Shown: positions 22,711 to 33,700 of the stretch, in pieces
Layout: the number at the start of each line of letters is the position of its first letter
Numbering within the stretch: the stretch's first letter is position 1
DNA from: Vespa crabro
Lineage: Eukaryota; Arthropoda; Insecta; Hymenoptera; Vespidae
Length of the DNA: 64,000 nt
Assembly: GCF_910589235.1 (NCBI RefSeq)
Contig: NC_060957.1
Span: 6,662,662 to 6,726,661, forward strand
Direction: 5' to 3'
The notes under the pieces: generated by a model
Told to the model about the DNA's origin: nothing
What the model saw: only the letters and a program-made list of their open reading frames with translations
Database searches by the model: none
Position numbers and translations under genes: made by a program

Positions 22711-23116
22711 CTCGGCGTAAATTAATGCTTCGCCCAGTTAAACGATCCTTCATTCTTCGCCACTTCCTACATTCTTCTTCAAGATTCTCAATATTTTTCG
22801 TAGAAAGTAAAGAGTCATGTACAATGCCTGTATAATCGTCTTTTTCATTTTTCTTTCTCTTTTAAATTAATTTATAAATTTAATAATAATTAACAAAGCA
22901 ATATTTGAAAAAATTGAGCCGATAGGTTAAACGTCTTTTTTTTTTCTTTAGTTTTCTTTTGAATAATTATAAAGAAATTATAACAATAAAAAAATCAAAT
23001 AGTTTTACTTACAACGTGTAACACATTGTCGTATTCTGAAAATGCGTATCCCAGAAACGTTCTTCATCATCGTACCAACATAAGACAAGTCTTGTGCACA
23101 GCCTATAGTAGTTGGC

Positions 23117-23135
23117 TCCTCTTCTTCTTCTTCTT

Positions 23136-23165
<30 letters not shown>
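23117..23165. repeat. (TTC)16 triplet repeat
   Basis: Uninterrupted TTC/CTT. The complement is GAA, the class able to form triplex DNA. Confidence 0.97.
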
Positions 23166-23166
<1 letters not shown>

Positions 23167-23184
23167 GATGCTTTCTAAAGTAAA

Positions 23185-23405
23185 GTATGCGCCCGGCTAA
23201 TAGCTCGACTCGGGAGTACAGATATTGCATCGGAGACGCCGGTGCCGTGGTAAGGTGCCACGGCAGGCAATTAATTCCTCCGGGCAGACTTCCGTATCGG
23301 AAAGAGATAAACGCTGGACGCTCTCGCTCGGGACCCCGAGGATCGTATATTACACCGTGCTTTTGCCAAGTCTTTTTCCAAGTAGTTAGTCAGACATACG
23401 AACGT
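23185..23405. promoter_or_regulatory. Complex island with a strong GC hairpin
   Basis: A perfect 8-bp stem (tgccgtgg 23243-23250, ccacggca 23258-23265) with a 7-nt loop extends by three more pairs after a 2-nt bulge. The flanks are GC-balanced and include ggcaattaattcctccggg. The stem is too short for a standard microRNA precursor. It may be a conserved regulatory element. Confidence 0.3.
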
Positions 23406-23779
23406 CAAGTAGCAGCTTTCAAAACGGTGAATCTCATTTTTCTTGACAATAGTTAGTTTAAAATGAGGAGAAAAATTTTATGGGTAATTGTAAAAAAGAA
23501 TTTTTATTTTTGGATTATCAGAATGATTTTCATTTAATATTAATAATTATGAAAATATTATAGTCTCAATATTAAATTTATTAAGATGAGACATTGACAT
23601 CTTCCGAATACTATGACGGACGGAAATTGTAAAACTTGAGTTGTTCAAAAATTCATTCAAGATAGATAAAACTAAACATTTTCAATTAATTAAAAAATAA
23701 TGTTACTGAGCACACGTGCTCCATAAATTCCTCTCTTCTTCCTTTTTTTCTCTTTTTTTTTAACGATAAGAGGGGTATA

Positions 23780-24235
23780 GTTGTGGTGTATCAGGACGAA
23801 GGAACGAGCTGCCTGGCGCCAAGTGGATGTCGGTACGACCTATTTGGTCGCGCAAGGACGATTCACGAGAGCACGATTCTCGTATTCCCTGCTTCCTATC
23901 CGAACTCCCCTGACATCGGATGCTTTAAATACCATTCCCCTAATTAACTTTGTGTTATGCTAAATCCTTCGAAATTTAAAACACCACACGAGCCCGATAG
24001 GCCGTCCATTAATTGCTCTGCGCATCCTAAACCGATCGAGGCAGCTCGGAAAAATCCGCGGAACTCTTCAGAACTCGTACCGACAACGAGATCGTAATTA
24101 CTTCGATCGCGTAATGTCTTACTCAGGCGGCGATCTGAATTACTAATCGCTTCGTTTCTCCAAGACCAAGAACGAGACGCGACGGATACGCCGTTCGCCA
24201 TTTACGGAACTATCCTCGCCGGTTCCATAACTATA
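23780..24235. promoter_or_regulatory. Complex island, open on the - strand
   Basis: GC-balanced sequence with gtccattaattgctctgcgc and ccctaattaactttg. The - strand has an ATG frame of 85 codons (24201 to 23944) with mixed composition and no repeats. I recognise no domain and see no flanking splice sites that would support it, so I favour a conserved non-coding element over a gene. Confidence 0.28.
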
Positions 24236-24455
24236 GCTCCGCTTGTACGGAGAAAAGGAGATCTCGTAAGGGAAAAAGTAAGAAAAAAAAGGAAGGATCG
24301 ATTTCATCTTCGTCGATCAATTTAAAGAAAAAGACAGAGAAAAAAAAATATTGTCGTTTCAAGGCTCCCTTTAACAAGAAGAAAAAAGGAGAAATAGAAA
24401 AAAGAAATTGCGTCTACGTCCGAAGATACGAATGTATTTTTTTTTTCTTTTTTCC

Positions 24456-24463
24456 TATCGATA
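24456..24463. promoter_or_regulatory. DRE-type motif TATCGATA
   Basis: Perfect match to the DREF element, common in insect housekeeping promoters. It lies about 370 bp upstream of the CpG-rich segment at 24830. Confidence 0.35.
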
Positions 24464-24686
24464 TTTACGAGTATTCCGTTTCGATAAGCGCTCTTAATGA
24501 ACGTCGTCTGATAACTTTGCAACTTTCGATTGACTGACATTAGAGCGGTGTTCGATCGACGATGATATCGTAATCAAGAGATGTATCGAAATTTAAAAAA
24601 CGCATCGACAGCTCGACTATAACGTTTCGTAATATTTATAACAAATTTAAAAGTATATTAACACGAGGGAGCAATGAAGGTACAAA

Positions 24687-24736
<50 letters not shown>
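24687..24736. repeat. (AAT)16 triplet repeat
   Basis: Nearly perfect AAT/ATA triplets. Confidence 0.97.
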
Positions 24737-24738
<2 letters not shown>

Positions 24739-24829
24739 TTGTACGATTTGTCATCAAAGATGATGACTCGGAACGTCTCTTCTTCGTTTATAGCGTCGCG
24801 CGATAATTTCGGTCCTCGCCGCTCGAGGT

Positions 24830-25281
24830 TGTAAAGCGCGCCATCCGCTACGACTCGAGACAAATATGGCCGCGCCCACGTAGTAGTTGCGCGTTGACAG
24901 TCGAAGACGGTGGTATGTTTTGGTCGCTACGCGGGACCTTTGTTGCCGTCTCGTTAAATCGTGGGAATTATCGAACTAAGATCAAATTGGAATTTTATGA
25001 GACAGCCCGATCGCGTATTATTTCGCATTTATATATTTTCAGTTCAGTCATAATTCCTATACGGTTCTCTTCGTCTTTTTTATTGTTCAGCTTCCTGGGA
25101 TCTTCTTCGAGAACGCTCAAAAGGATCTACGTTGAAAAAGGACCAAAAAGTAAAAAAAAAATAAAAAGAACAGTAAGCCGATCGTCTTCGTTTTAGACAT
25201 CGTTACTCCTCGATCGATCATCGGACGCGCTTTCTTTTTATTTCGCCGATGAACCTCGCGATTCCACGCTTTTCTTTCAAG
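24830..25281 (+). promoter_or_regulatory. Candidate promoter and first exon
   Basis: A CpG-rich block (24830-24960) contains caaatatggccgcgcccac and gttgcgcgttgacagtcg. Further on, ttcagttcagtc at 25038-25049 holds an arthropod initiator-like TCAGT, but the TATATA upstream is too close for a standard TATA box. The segment ends in a strong donor, CAAG|GTAAGA, with GT at 25282-25283. A promoter is inferred from composition and motifs only. Confidence 0.27.
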
Positions 25282-26023
25282 GTAAGAAAACTTATTCTTA
25301 ATATCATAAAATATTAATTATCCTTTCATGCTTGATTCGTAAGAGTTTTATTATATTTTTTTTCTCTCTATTGATCCTAAATCGATATAAATCGATCTTT
25401 ATGATTATTCGATTAATAATTATGCAACTATAATCGTCGTGTAGACAATATAGTATTTATGCCGAAGAAATTGTATCTATTTGAGTCGAAATTGGATCAC
25501 GAAGTATTGATCAATCTAATTATTAATTTAATGGATATCTAATTTAAGAATAGATTAGTTAATATAAGTTAATAAATCTAAATACATAATACTATACCTA
25601 ATACTAATCTTAATATAAAAAATCATAATCGTCAAAGTTTTTGTTTACCAAGTTTGTTGATCGTTCTTTCGAAAAATTAGGTTACGAAAAATTACTCGAT
25701 TACGAAGATTGTAAACAATATCACGTATTCGGGTAATACGTATATTTTAGTCTTTTATTTGTTATAATGCTAAATTTTCATCGATCGATTTGCAGACGTC
25801 CTAATTTTCACGAAATTCAATTTCTGACGTCTTTACGAATGGTCTTAACAAATCTGTATCGATTATTTGTAACGACCCTTTTGTACACGTTCGTGTATCC
25901 ATCTTCCAATCGTTCCAAATGTAAATTCATTCGCGATATCATTTTCATTACACTTTTATCATCTCGCAGGTGTTCCTGAAGAAAGTCAAGGTAAAAATCG
26001 TGCCACGTTGGCGTTATATCTGA
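25249..26023 (+). CDS. Candidate two-exon small ORF (28 codons), function unknown
   Basis: Exon 1 coding part is 25249-25281. The ATG follows an in-frame TAA upstream, and 11 codons (MNLAIPRFSFK) end exactly at CAAG|GTAAGA. After a 688-bp intron, an acceptor with a pyrimidine-rich lead (cacttttatcatctcgcag, AG at 25968-25969) opens exon 2 in the same phase. Exon 2 reads VFLKKVKVKIVPRWRYI and stops at TGA, 26021-26023. A possible AATAAA lies at 26236-26241. Unspliced, the frame ends 11 codons into the intron. Alternatively exon 2 is only 25970-25990 (VFLKKVK, 21 nt), because AAG|GTAAAA follows, making it a microexon of a longer gene. The product would be strongly basic. It could be chance. Confidence 0.22.
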
Positions 26024-26449
26024 CAGAAAGATAAAGAGAAAAGGGGATGATTTATGCTTGCAAACGAATTACTCTTTGATATCATAATTCCCTACAGTAT
26101 ATGATGATACATGGAAATATCACGCGAGAAAAGATAAACAAGCGACGTATTCACATATGTAATACCTATCGTTTCTTTCTCTATCAATTTTCATATTAAT
26201 ATCAACGAAATCTCTCATGAAAGACGATAGAATATAATAAAAAAAAAAAAGAAAAAAAAGAAAAAATTTAATCTTTCTAAAATAGAAAGTAAGAAAAAAA
26301 GAAAATTATCGAATCACTAGTAATTATTTTCTAAAATAATCATACAAACCTTATGTAATTTCGAAAAATTTCAGATTCGTAAGAGTTTCGATTATGAGTG
26401 AGATCGAATATAGGAATGGTTCCTCAGGTTCTTATGCGTCGAAGAGAAA

Positions 26450-26575
26450 AGATTTTGTTTCCGTGTACGGTCCACGCGAATGGGTAGGTAAAACGGCGTA
26501 GCGGGTACGTGCTAAGACAGGGGTCACCGGTATACACCTGCCCTGAAGCTTCCAGAGCGCGATAATATAGGATTC
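26450..26575. promoter_or_regulatory. Candidate regulatory island
   Basis: Contains aggggtcaccgg (nuclear-receptor half-site AGGTCA-like), cacctg (snail-type E-box) and gaagcttccag. No open frame of note. Confidence 0.25.
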
Positions 26576-26590
26576 TGATCTTCAACGAGT

Positions 26591-26615
26591 AAGAGAGAGA
26601 GAAAGGGAGAGAGAG

Positions 26616-26650
<35 letters not shown>

Positions 26651-26664
26651 AAAAAATAAAGAGA
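26591..26664. repeat. GA microsatellite
   Basis: GA with GGGA and AAAAA interruptions, between two complex islands. Confidence 0.95.
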
Positions 26665-26734
26665 TGCCACGGCCGGTATCTTCTCCTTCTCCCATTCTCA
26701 GCTCCTCCCGCTTCCTCTCAGTTTCTCTTTCTCC

Positions 26735-26955
26735 TTTCCACCTTGGGAACATAATGCCGTGTAGAGCAGGTACTCATAACGCCCGGCGAACCCGTTGAGA
26801 TATAGCCCGGGTAGTGTTTCAATCGCCAAGCCACGAACGTCGACAATGATACGTGCGCGTATGCAAAACGTATTACAATATTGGATAGCCGGACTATGCA
26901 TCACGATAGTCGAAATAAATCATCCGCGAACAAGCACCGACGTGGCTCTCTTAAC
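26735..26955. promoter_or_regulatory. Candidate conserved non-coding island
   Basis: Repeat-free GC-balanced sequence. The - frame 26904-26698 has no known domain and runs into a CT-rich end. Confidence 0.25.
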
Positions 26956-27057
26956 GGGGGGGAGGCTTAAATAATTTACCGATTTTTCGATTGCTCGACC
27001 CTCGGGGTCGCAACGAGCGTAGCGCGTAAATCCCTTTGACCGGTATCTAGCATCTTG

Positions 27058-27114
27058 CTTTCTCTCTCTCTCTCTCTCTCTCCCTCTCTCTCTCTTTTTC
27101 TTTTTCTTTCTCTC
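27058..27114. repeat. CT microsatellite
   Basis: CT with a CCCT interruption and a CTTTTT tail. Confidence 0.95.
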
Positions 27115-27309
27115 CTTCTTCTATCTATCTATCTTTCCTTCTTTCTCAGCTTCTCTTTTCTCTACGTTTCTCCGTCTCTTTAGCGAGGAAACATTCCCGG
27201 ATGCTGGAAACCGAGGGAAATCACATGGTCCTTGTTAAAAATCCATCTACGCGAATCGTCGAACGGAACTCAGGATATTTTATCGAACGTCGTCTCTCCT
27301 AAATCCATG

Positions 27310-27590
27310 TAGGTACTTACATATATACATACATACACTGTATGTATATATACATGCATACATTGCTCTTGTGATTGAACGTGAGTTATGTCGTGTAAAG
27401 AGATGCGGAAGAGTATCTATCGAACTTGAATCAATTTGATTTAACACACACATGTAACAAATACACACAAACATAAGTGTATGTACATATATATATACAC
27501 AACATAGTTGTGTAAATATATATATATATATATTTATGTACAATATATATATTGTACATATATGTATAAATTTACATCTTAAATCGAATC
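27310..27590. repeat. TA/CATA-rich repetitive segment
   Basis: Several short TA and (CATA/TATG) runs, including TA at 27516-27531 and a self-complementary acaatatatatattgta core (27541-27557). Confidence 0.85.
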
Positions 27591-27886
27591 TATGAATGCA
27601 CATTTAAAACGAGCATATGTAGCATATGTATACACGTAAGTATTATACATACACATCTTTCTTCTTTCGTCAGGGTGTAATCTTAAGCTTCTCGATAAAA
27701 AATATAATCCCCGTATTATTACGATGATGCTTGTGTCAACGATATACGTATATTATATATCTCCAAGGATCTTTTCTTATTTTTTCTCAATGATCGCATA
27801 ACTCGAGCCTTGATTTTTGGTAATTCTTCTTGCTGGTTGTATATTCTTCGAGAAAGACTCAAACCAGATGAAGGAAAGAAGATGAG

Positions 27887-27896
27887 ACAGAGAGAA

Positions 27897-27952
<56 letters not shown>
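27887..27952. repeat. GA microsatellite
   Basis: Pure GA for the last 50 bp. Preceded by gacagagagaaatag. Confidence 0.97.
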
Positions 27953-27954
<2 letters not shown>

Positions 27955-28195
27955 AACCAATGAGTAGAGAAATAGAGGGGTTGTCTGAGCGTACAATGCC
28001 ACTTGATCCTTCGACCACTGCCTGTGCGTGCACTCTTCTCTTTCTCTCTTAGGCGTTATAATGGTCGAGCGCATAATATAGAGGGCAAAACGTAGGCCAC
28101 GTACGCGATATGTGGGGCGGCTAACAATGGAGCACACCTGAGCACGGGCCGGTGCGTTTGAGATGGCTTTGGAAGAAGGTAGAAAGAGATAGAAG

Positions 28196-28206
28196 GATAG
28201 ACAGAC

Positions 28207-28246
<40 letters not shown>

Positions 28247-28264
28247 TGAGAGAGAGAAAAAGAG
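28196..28264. repeat. (GACA)n-(GA)n compound repeat
   Basis: Three GACA units lead into a 30-bp GA run, then GAGT and GAGAAA variants. Confidence 0.96.
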
Positions 28265-29877
28265 GACCAAAGGTATCGCATGAAGGTGCACCGCTATGAA
28301 ATGTAGGGAAAAGAAAAAAATAAGAGAAGGATCGCATGAGGAGGGGACGTGCAGGAAGAGGAACAATGCTTTTCAACCTCTTCTCTTATTCTTATTCTTC
28401 TTCGAACTCTTCTTCGTCTCCTCTCCTACTCGCACTTATGTACTGCCCTTCTTTTTCTTTTTTATCTTTCTCCCCACCTCCTCCCCTCATTTTCTCTCCT
28501 TCTCTTTCTCTTTCTTTTTTTTTCTTTTCCTCTTTCTGGGTGCCAGCACGATGCTATCCCATTTGTTCGTGAAACACCAACAAAGAAACAGCCTTCCTAT
28601 ATGCATTGTAATACTCGATACGTCGCAGAATTTAGCTCATGTCCTTTCGTAAAGACGAAAATTCACGGGTTAGATTTATGCTTCATTATGCATCGTTGTC
28701 GGCATCTTTTTTCAATATTCTTTTTTATTGTTTTGATTTATCTATTTTTCTTTTTTTTTTCTCCCATTAATTTCTTTTTACATCGCCGTCTCTATTCTTC
28801 TTTTTCTTAATGAGCGTCATCGATTTATACAACAGAAAATACATAAAATGTTCTCATTGTTAGAGGAAAAAAAACCTCGAACGATTACGATACATTTGAT
28901 AGACGTCCATAAAAATACATTTGTTTCATTGTTAATCGATTCTACGTAAGAAAGAAAAAAAAATAAATAAAGGAAAAAAAAAGAAGAAGAAGAAGAAAAA
29001 TAAATATAAAAGGAAATAATCGTTGTATTAAATATCTGAATATATATATAGTAAATTACGTAGAAGTATTCTTATTAACAAGAAAGATATTAATTTGTTT
29101 TTGTATTTGAATTCTATGTATCATTCATGGATCATCCTCATTAATGGCATCGTTCGTCCTCGACTTAACGTTTCACGTGTCCTCTCATCGTTTTGCTAAG
29201 CATCAATGAGTATGTCGTTAACACGCTATTAATTTGGATTTACATATGACAATGTATTTAACGTTTTATTTATATGTAAAATAATGCGCATCGAACGAAG
29301 AGAAAAAAAACAGAATATCCTTTGATCAGCGAAGCGCAAAAAGGCTTTTATAATATCAATAATAATGTATACAATTGATCAATATGTTAGCGCGCAGACA
29401 GTCGACTTTCGAAAGGCGTAATGATCATCGATCTCATAAGCATAAGCATAAGTATACGACGATAAGTTGCATAATATCGGCCGCAAAGCTCTCGTATTCT
29501 CTCGTCGTAACATTGTAAAACTTGATCGTCGCCGAACGTCGAGGAAAACTCGATTGTAGCAAATTATTTCGCTTACATGGTATTTCGTATCTTTGTTTTT
29601 AGACTACGATTTTTCTCTCTCTATCTCTTTCTCTTCCTTTGCGGCGACTACAAAGCTTGTGTTACACGATCGACAGGCAACTCGTATCGCATCTCGATCG
29701 AAAAGCGACACATATACGTATGTACGTATATTTAATAGCATGTAGGTACGATACGTACCTACACAGCAGACACATATACACTTGTCCAAGCAAAAGCGTT
29801 CGCTTTGATCCGTCTCGCGGTTTTTTCGCGTTAATTTCTCTTTCTATTTCTTTATTTTCTGTTTCAAGGGAAGAAAA

Positions 29878-29882
29878 GAGCA

Positions 29883-29931
<49 letters not shown>

Positions 29932-29935
29932 AAGA
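29878..29935. repeat. GA microsatellite
   Basis: Pure GA core of about 38 bp. Confidence 0.96.
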
Positions 29936-30114
29936 TCATTAACCACTGCGATCCATTAGCTCTCCGCGTTAGAATTTAAACCGTCGATGATGTAATTACG
30001 ACTGATAGAGGGAGTACGAGAAATAGAAAGAGAGACAGTAAAGAAGGAAGATGACGAATAGATGGAAGACTAGATAGACAGAGAAAGAGAGAGAGAGAGG
30101 GAGACGGAATACAG

Positions 30115-30340
30115 CTACCAACGAGAATCGCAATGATTCGCCAACGATCTCGACTCGTTCGCTTATCGGCTCGGAGTTCTCCTCGTTCGCGGATTTAAAT
30201 TCCGTACGCGACTTTGCTGCGGGCGCCGCGAGAGACTAATGACTGTGCCGATGGTGCGGTAGGATCGCGTTTATTGGTCGATAGCTAAAGAGACAAAGTC
30301 GCTTTTGCATCGAGCCGAACTGCAGTCTCGACTTTTTTTC
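30115..30340. promoter_or_regulatory. Candidate regulatory island
   Basis: GC- and CpG-rich sequence with cgcggatttaaattccg (self-complementary ggatttaaatcc-like core), ctgcgggcgccgcgagag and gcgtttattggtcg. It sits just before a 50-bp TA tract. Confidence 0.25.

Positions 30341-30344
<4 letters not shown>

Positions 30345-30394
<50 letters not shown>
30345..30394. repeat. (TA)25 microsatellite
   Basis: Uninterrupted TA. Confidence 0.97.
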
Positions 30395-30397
<3 letters not shown>

Positions 30398-31014
30398 TTT
30401 TATATATTTTTCTTTCTCATTTTTATTTTTTTACCCTCTTTTTTCATCACCAAACGACAAATTTCCACTGCACGCGCTCGAACCTTTCAATAAACTCTCG
30501 AACGATCTTCTTTCCTTTTTTTTCTACCCTTCGTTCAAAAAAAGAAAAAACGAGATAGACTTTGCGAGTTTATCGTGTATTTTATTTACACTCTCTGCAC
30601 GAGATGAAGTTTAATTCTAATTTCTTTTTTCTTTTTTTCTTTTTTAAGAGAAAGAGAAAGAGAGAGAGAGAGAGTGTGTGTTTTCGTTTCATCGACGCGA
30701 GCTTCGAGACGAACGCTAATAACTAATATAGATACGAATTAAAGTAAAGTTATTCTTAACGGTATTTCTTTCGAGATAATCGATATGATTTATTTCATCT
30801 GAATATTATAACGTGACAAGGATTTCTCTCAATATAGAAATATCATCATTTGTTCAATGTACTTATTTGATTCTTTCTTTTAATGTATTTCTTATGATTC
30901 AATTGAATTTTATAATCCAAAAAATTAACAATTGTTTTTATTAATAAGGTGTTCCATCAACTAAAATTAGTTAATGTATCTGTGATAACCTTTTAAATAT
31001 TTAAGATCGATACG

Positions 31015-31235
31015 GTAGCAGCTGCTTACGTCACGGTATAACGATAGACAATGCAAAAGCTTGCTGTACCTTGAAATTCGAGGTCGTAGGTCGCGAATCG
31101 TTCGTCTTACACCTTACGTTGTTCATCGGGACGCTTAACGGTGCACGTTAAAAGGTCTTTTCAATCTGCACGCCCGTTTACGACGACGATCTTACGCCTT
31201 GTCCAAGTCGGGACTTTTCAAAGAGAGTTCACGTA
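31015..31235. promoter_or_regulatory. Candidate regulatory island
   Basis: Complex sequence in an AT-rich setting, including gcagctgcttacgtcacgg (E-box CAGCTG and CRE-like TACGTCA) and repeated ttacg words. Confidence 0.25.
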
Positions 31236-31533
31236 CATACTTTTCTCCTTATCCAAGTTACGATAAGATCAAGAGATCGAGAACGTCCTACTATCGATTA
31301 ATTTCTTTCTTTAGTTTTACATTTTTTTAATATCTTCTAATGCATTGCAAATGATTTTTATATTTAATAAAAAGATTTTTTATTTTTCTCCATTTGAAGA
31401 TATTTTCGTTAATTGTTATTTAATACTATAATTAATTTATTATTATTAAGAAGAAAAATACGTTCTTAATCTTTTCCTAAAAGGTTTTTGAAAATTGATA
31501 GTTATCCAATCCAAGTAAAGGTACTTTACCTAT

Positions 31534-31535
<2 letters not shown>

Positions 31536-31578
<43 letters not shown>

Positions 31579-31620
31579 ATACATACATATATATATACAT
31601 ATATATATATATGTATATAT

Positions 31621-31656
<36 letters not shown>

Positions 31657-31657
31657 A
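31536..31657. repeat. TA/CATA block with inverted and direct copies
   Basis: TA runs surround acaatatacatac, which occurs twice in the same orientation (near 31574 and 31652). A partial reverse complement (tatgtatatatattgtata, near 31610) lies between them, so the block can form a cruciform or hairpin. Confidence 0.92.
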
Positions 31658-32017
31658 TACATACGAGAAGAAGATGAAGAAGGGAAGGAGGATAAGAGAG
31701 AGGAGTAGGAGAAGGAAGGAGAGGGTCTCCGACAGAGAACTGCATAATGGGGCTACCCGTTTAACAATCGCATAGAAAGACGCCGCGGCAGCGGACCGTT
31801 TTAGATTGAGGAATATTGGGGTATTGTGAAGCCGCGGTGAACGCGACGTACGTCCGTGTGCGAGCATGTGTGAGCATCTCTTTGACAATGGGAAGCCCTG
31901 TGGGTGCGTTAATCCGTGCCGTATGTGTACAAGACCTCGATGCTTGTGGGAATATTTCGATGAAGGGAGAAGGGGAAAACAGGATGAGAATGAAAAAGCA
32001 AGAGAGAAAGAGAGATA

Positions 32018-32105
32018 AGTGTGTATGTATGTGTACGTATGTGTGTATATGTGTATGGTACGTGTGTTGTATGTGTGTAGAGAAAGAGAGAGAGAGAGAA
32101 AGAGT
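32018..32105. repeat. (GT/TGTA)n-(GA)n compound repeat
   Basis: Mixed gtgt/atgt units pass directly into a GA tract at 32079. Confidence 0.93.
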
Positions 32106-32342
32106 AACGTAAGAAAGAGGGAAGAGTCTTCTTCTTGCCTCTATTGTTACATCTCGCCGATATTATCGGACGTACACGCGATGCCTCTGTCGGTTCGTTG
32201 CCGCCGACAACGAAGTCTCGAGCCTTCTCAAAGGCTCGTTTCTCTTCGAGAGCAAGCTCGTAATTGCCGCGAACGAGTGAACGCGAAGAAGAGCACCGAT
32301 CGTGGTGCAAACGAACCTTGTGAAAAAGAAAGAAAGAGAAAG

Positions 32343-32403
32343 CGCATATATGTATGCATTTTGTATGTTATATGTTGTATGTATATATGTATGTATATTT
32401 GTA
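32343..32403. repeat. (TGTA)n imperfect repeat
   Basis: Degenerate tgta/tata tetranucleotides. Confidence 0.88.
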
Positions 32404-32929
32404 TGGATTCGAGGTATCGTCCGATTTGGTACGATCGACACGTTCCCGTCAACCGCAAACTCCTTTTCCAATAATATTTCATCGTTTCGAGGCCCGGAGC
32501 GTGTCCGAGGTGTGCCCGTTTCATTTCGTGGAAAAGTTTACCAGCCTGATGAGTTTCCATTAGCAAATCAATCGGAAATCCATCAAAATCGTGAATTTAC
32601 TTTAGACCTGATCAATCGTATTTAGTATTTACTTATATCGGGATATAATGAAATCCGCGTGGTTTTCTCTTTCGTTAATTAAATTTGTGTTTATCTCAAT
32701 ACCGTATGAATGTGGTTCCTCGAGTGGTTAATTTTTATACCTTTTAACATTTATTTTCATTAGGGAAAAATTGAATTTGACGTTGCTAAATGAAAAGAAC
32801 GTGATACTCTATTCATTTATATCTACAACGATTTTGATTGGTTTTCAAAAGATTTCATTTGTAAAGTCAACGATAAATTTGAAAGGAAAAAGAAAAATCA
32901 AATTCGATAGACTACTAATTTTTATACTT

Positions 32930-33019
32930 TTTCTTTCTTTCTCTCTCTCTCTCTCTCTCTCTCCCTTTCCTTCCCCCTCTCTGTCTCTCTCTCTCTCTCC
33001 CTTTCCTTCCCCCTCTCTG

Positions 33020-33050
<31 letters not shown>

Positions 33051-33075
33051 TTCTCTCTCCTTTCCTCTCTTTTTC
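32930..33075. repeat. CT tract with a perfect 36-bp tandem duplication
   Basis: Within about 145 bp of polypyrimidine, the unit starting ccctttccttccccctctct is present at 32963-32998 and again, identical, at 32999-33034. Confidence 0.95.
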
Positions 33076-33225
33076 CATCCAAGTTTTTAATCTCCGTGAC
33101 GAATGTTATCGAAGGTAAAATCGGTGATCGGTTAGAGGATCGTTCACTTGAAAAAATCTTTTCCGGCAACGACGGGAGACGTTCGGACGTGGGAATAATT
33201 TTAAGAGCTCGGACGGAAGATCGAG

Positions 33226-33311
33226 AAAAGAGAGAGAGAGAGAGAGAGCGAGAGAGAAAAAAGGGAGAGAGAGAGAGAGAGAAATAAAAAAAGAAAAAGA
33301 AAGAAAGAGAC
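33226..33311. repeat. GA polypurine tract
   Basis: GA blocks joined by AAAAAAGGG. It lies 150 bp after the CT tract, so the two are complementary arms. Confidence 0.95.
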
Positions 33312-33611
33312 ACGCGTAGACGCCTCCTCTCGAGATCGTAGCGTGTGCAAGAGCACAACAACATGACTCTGGTGAGGAGTCGCCCGTACCACGAAGAGAG
33401 AAGAGCGCCCATGCAGTTTGTAACGCAGCGGAGAGAACAGGTATTCCGCCATTGAAATAAGGTAACGTCGCGAATATGAAATATACCCCGTTGTACAACT
33501 TGATAATCCGTGGTTACCATAAATCCTGAGTGATTATCCGCGTGTCTATTTATAAGCCTCGTGGCATCGCCCTCGTCTCTTCCTCCTCCTCATTCTCCTC
33601 CTCTTCATCCC

Positions 33612-33700
33612 CTCTCTCTCCCTCTCTTTCTCTGTCTCACTTTCTCACTCTCTCTCACTCTCTCTCATTCTCTCCCCCTGTCTCTTCGTCTGTCTTTCTT
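33612..33700. repeat. CT / CACT microsatellite
   Basis: CT interrupted by tcac units, in a wider pyrimidine-rich stretch (33570-33735). Confidence 0.93.

Larger units (their letters stand above)
20000..25000. other. Non-coding stretch, 20-25 kb
   Basis: No gene is supported. It holds TA/TGTA repeats, complex islands at 21025-21425, 23185-23405 and 23780-24235, and AT-rich filler at 22800-23030 and 23440-23780. A perfect DREF-type TATCGATA lies at 24456-24463. The - strand frame 24201-23944 (85 codons, ATG start) is the most protein-like in this part, but no family is recognised. Confidence 0.68.
25000..30000. other. Largely non-coding stretch, 25-30 kb
   Basis: Apart from the candidate small ORF there is AT-rich intron-like sequence (25290-25960, 26040-26380), regulatory-like islands at 26450-26575 and 26735-26955, repeats, and AT-rich sequence with poly-A runs (28660-29600). 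The 28.3-28.8 kb frames are pyrimidine-rich read-through. Confidence 0.7.

Noticed and set aside
28056..28376. Frames around 28 kb with Ser-Leu runs and apparent signal-like peptides
   Set aside because: The hydrophobic part is a translated GA tract; there is no consistent start, domain or splice context.
30062..30084. Possible miR-7 (tggaagactag at 30064)
   Set aside because: Only the first 11 nt match. The remaining bases differ, whereas miR-7 is essentially invariant across Bilateria, and there is no hairpin partner nearby.
32915..33520. Longest frame in the window (201 codons, - strand) as a gene
   Set aside because: It runs through the 33.2 kb GA tract and the 36-bp CT tandem, so most of it is Ser/Leu and Arg/Glu/Gly repeat translation.
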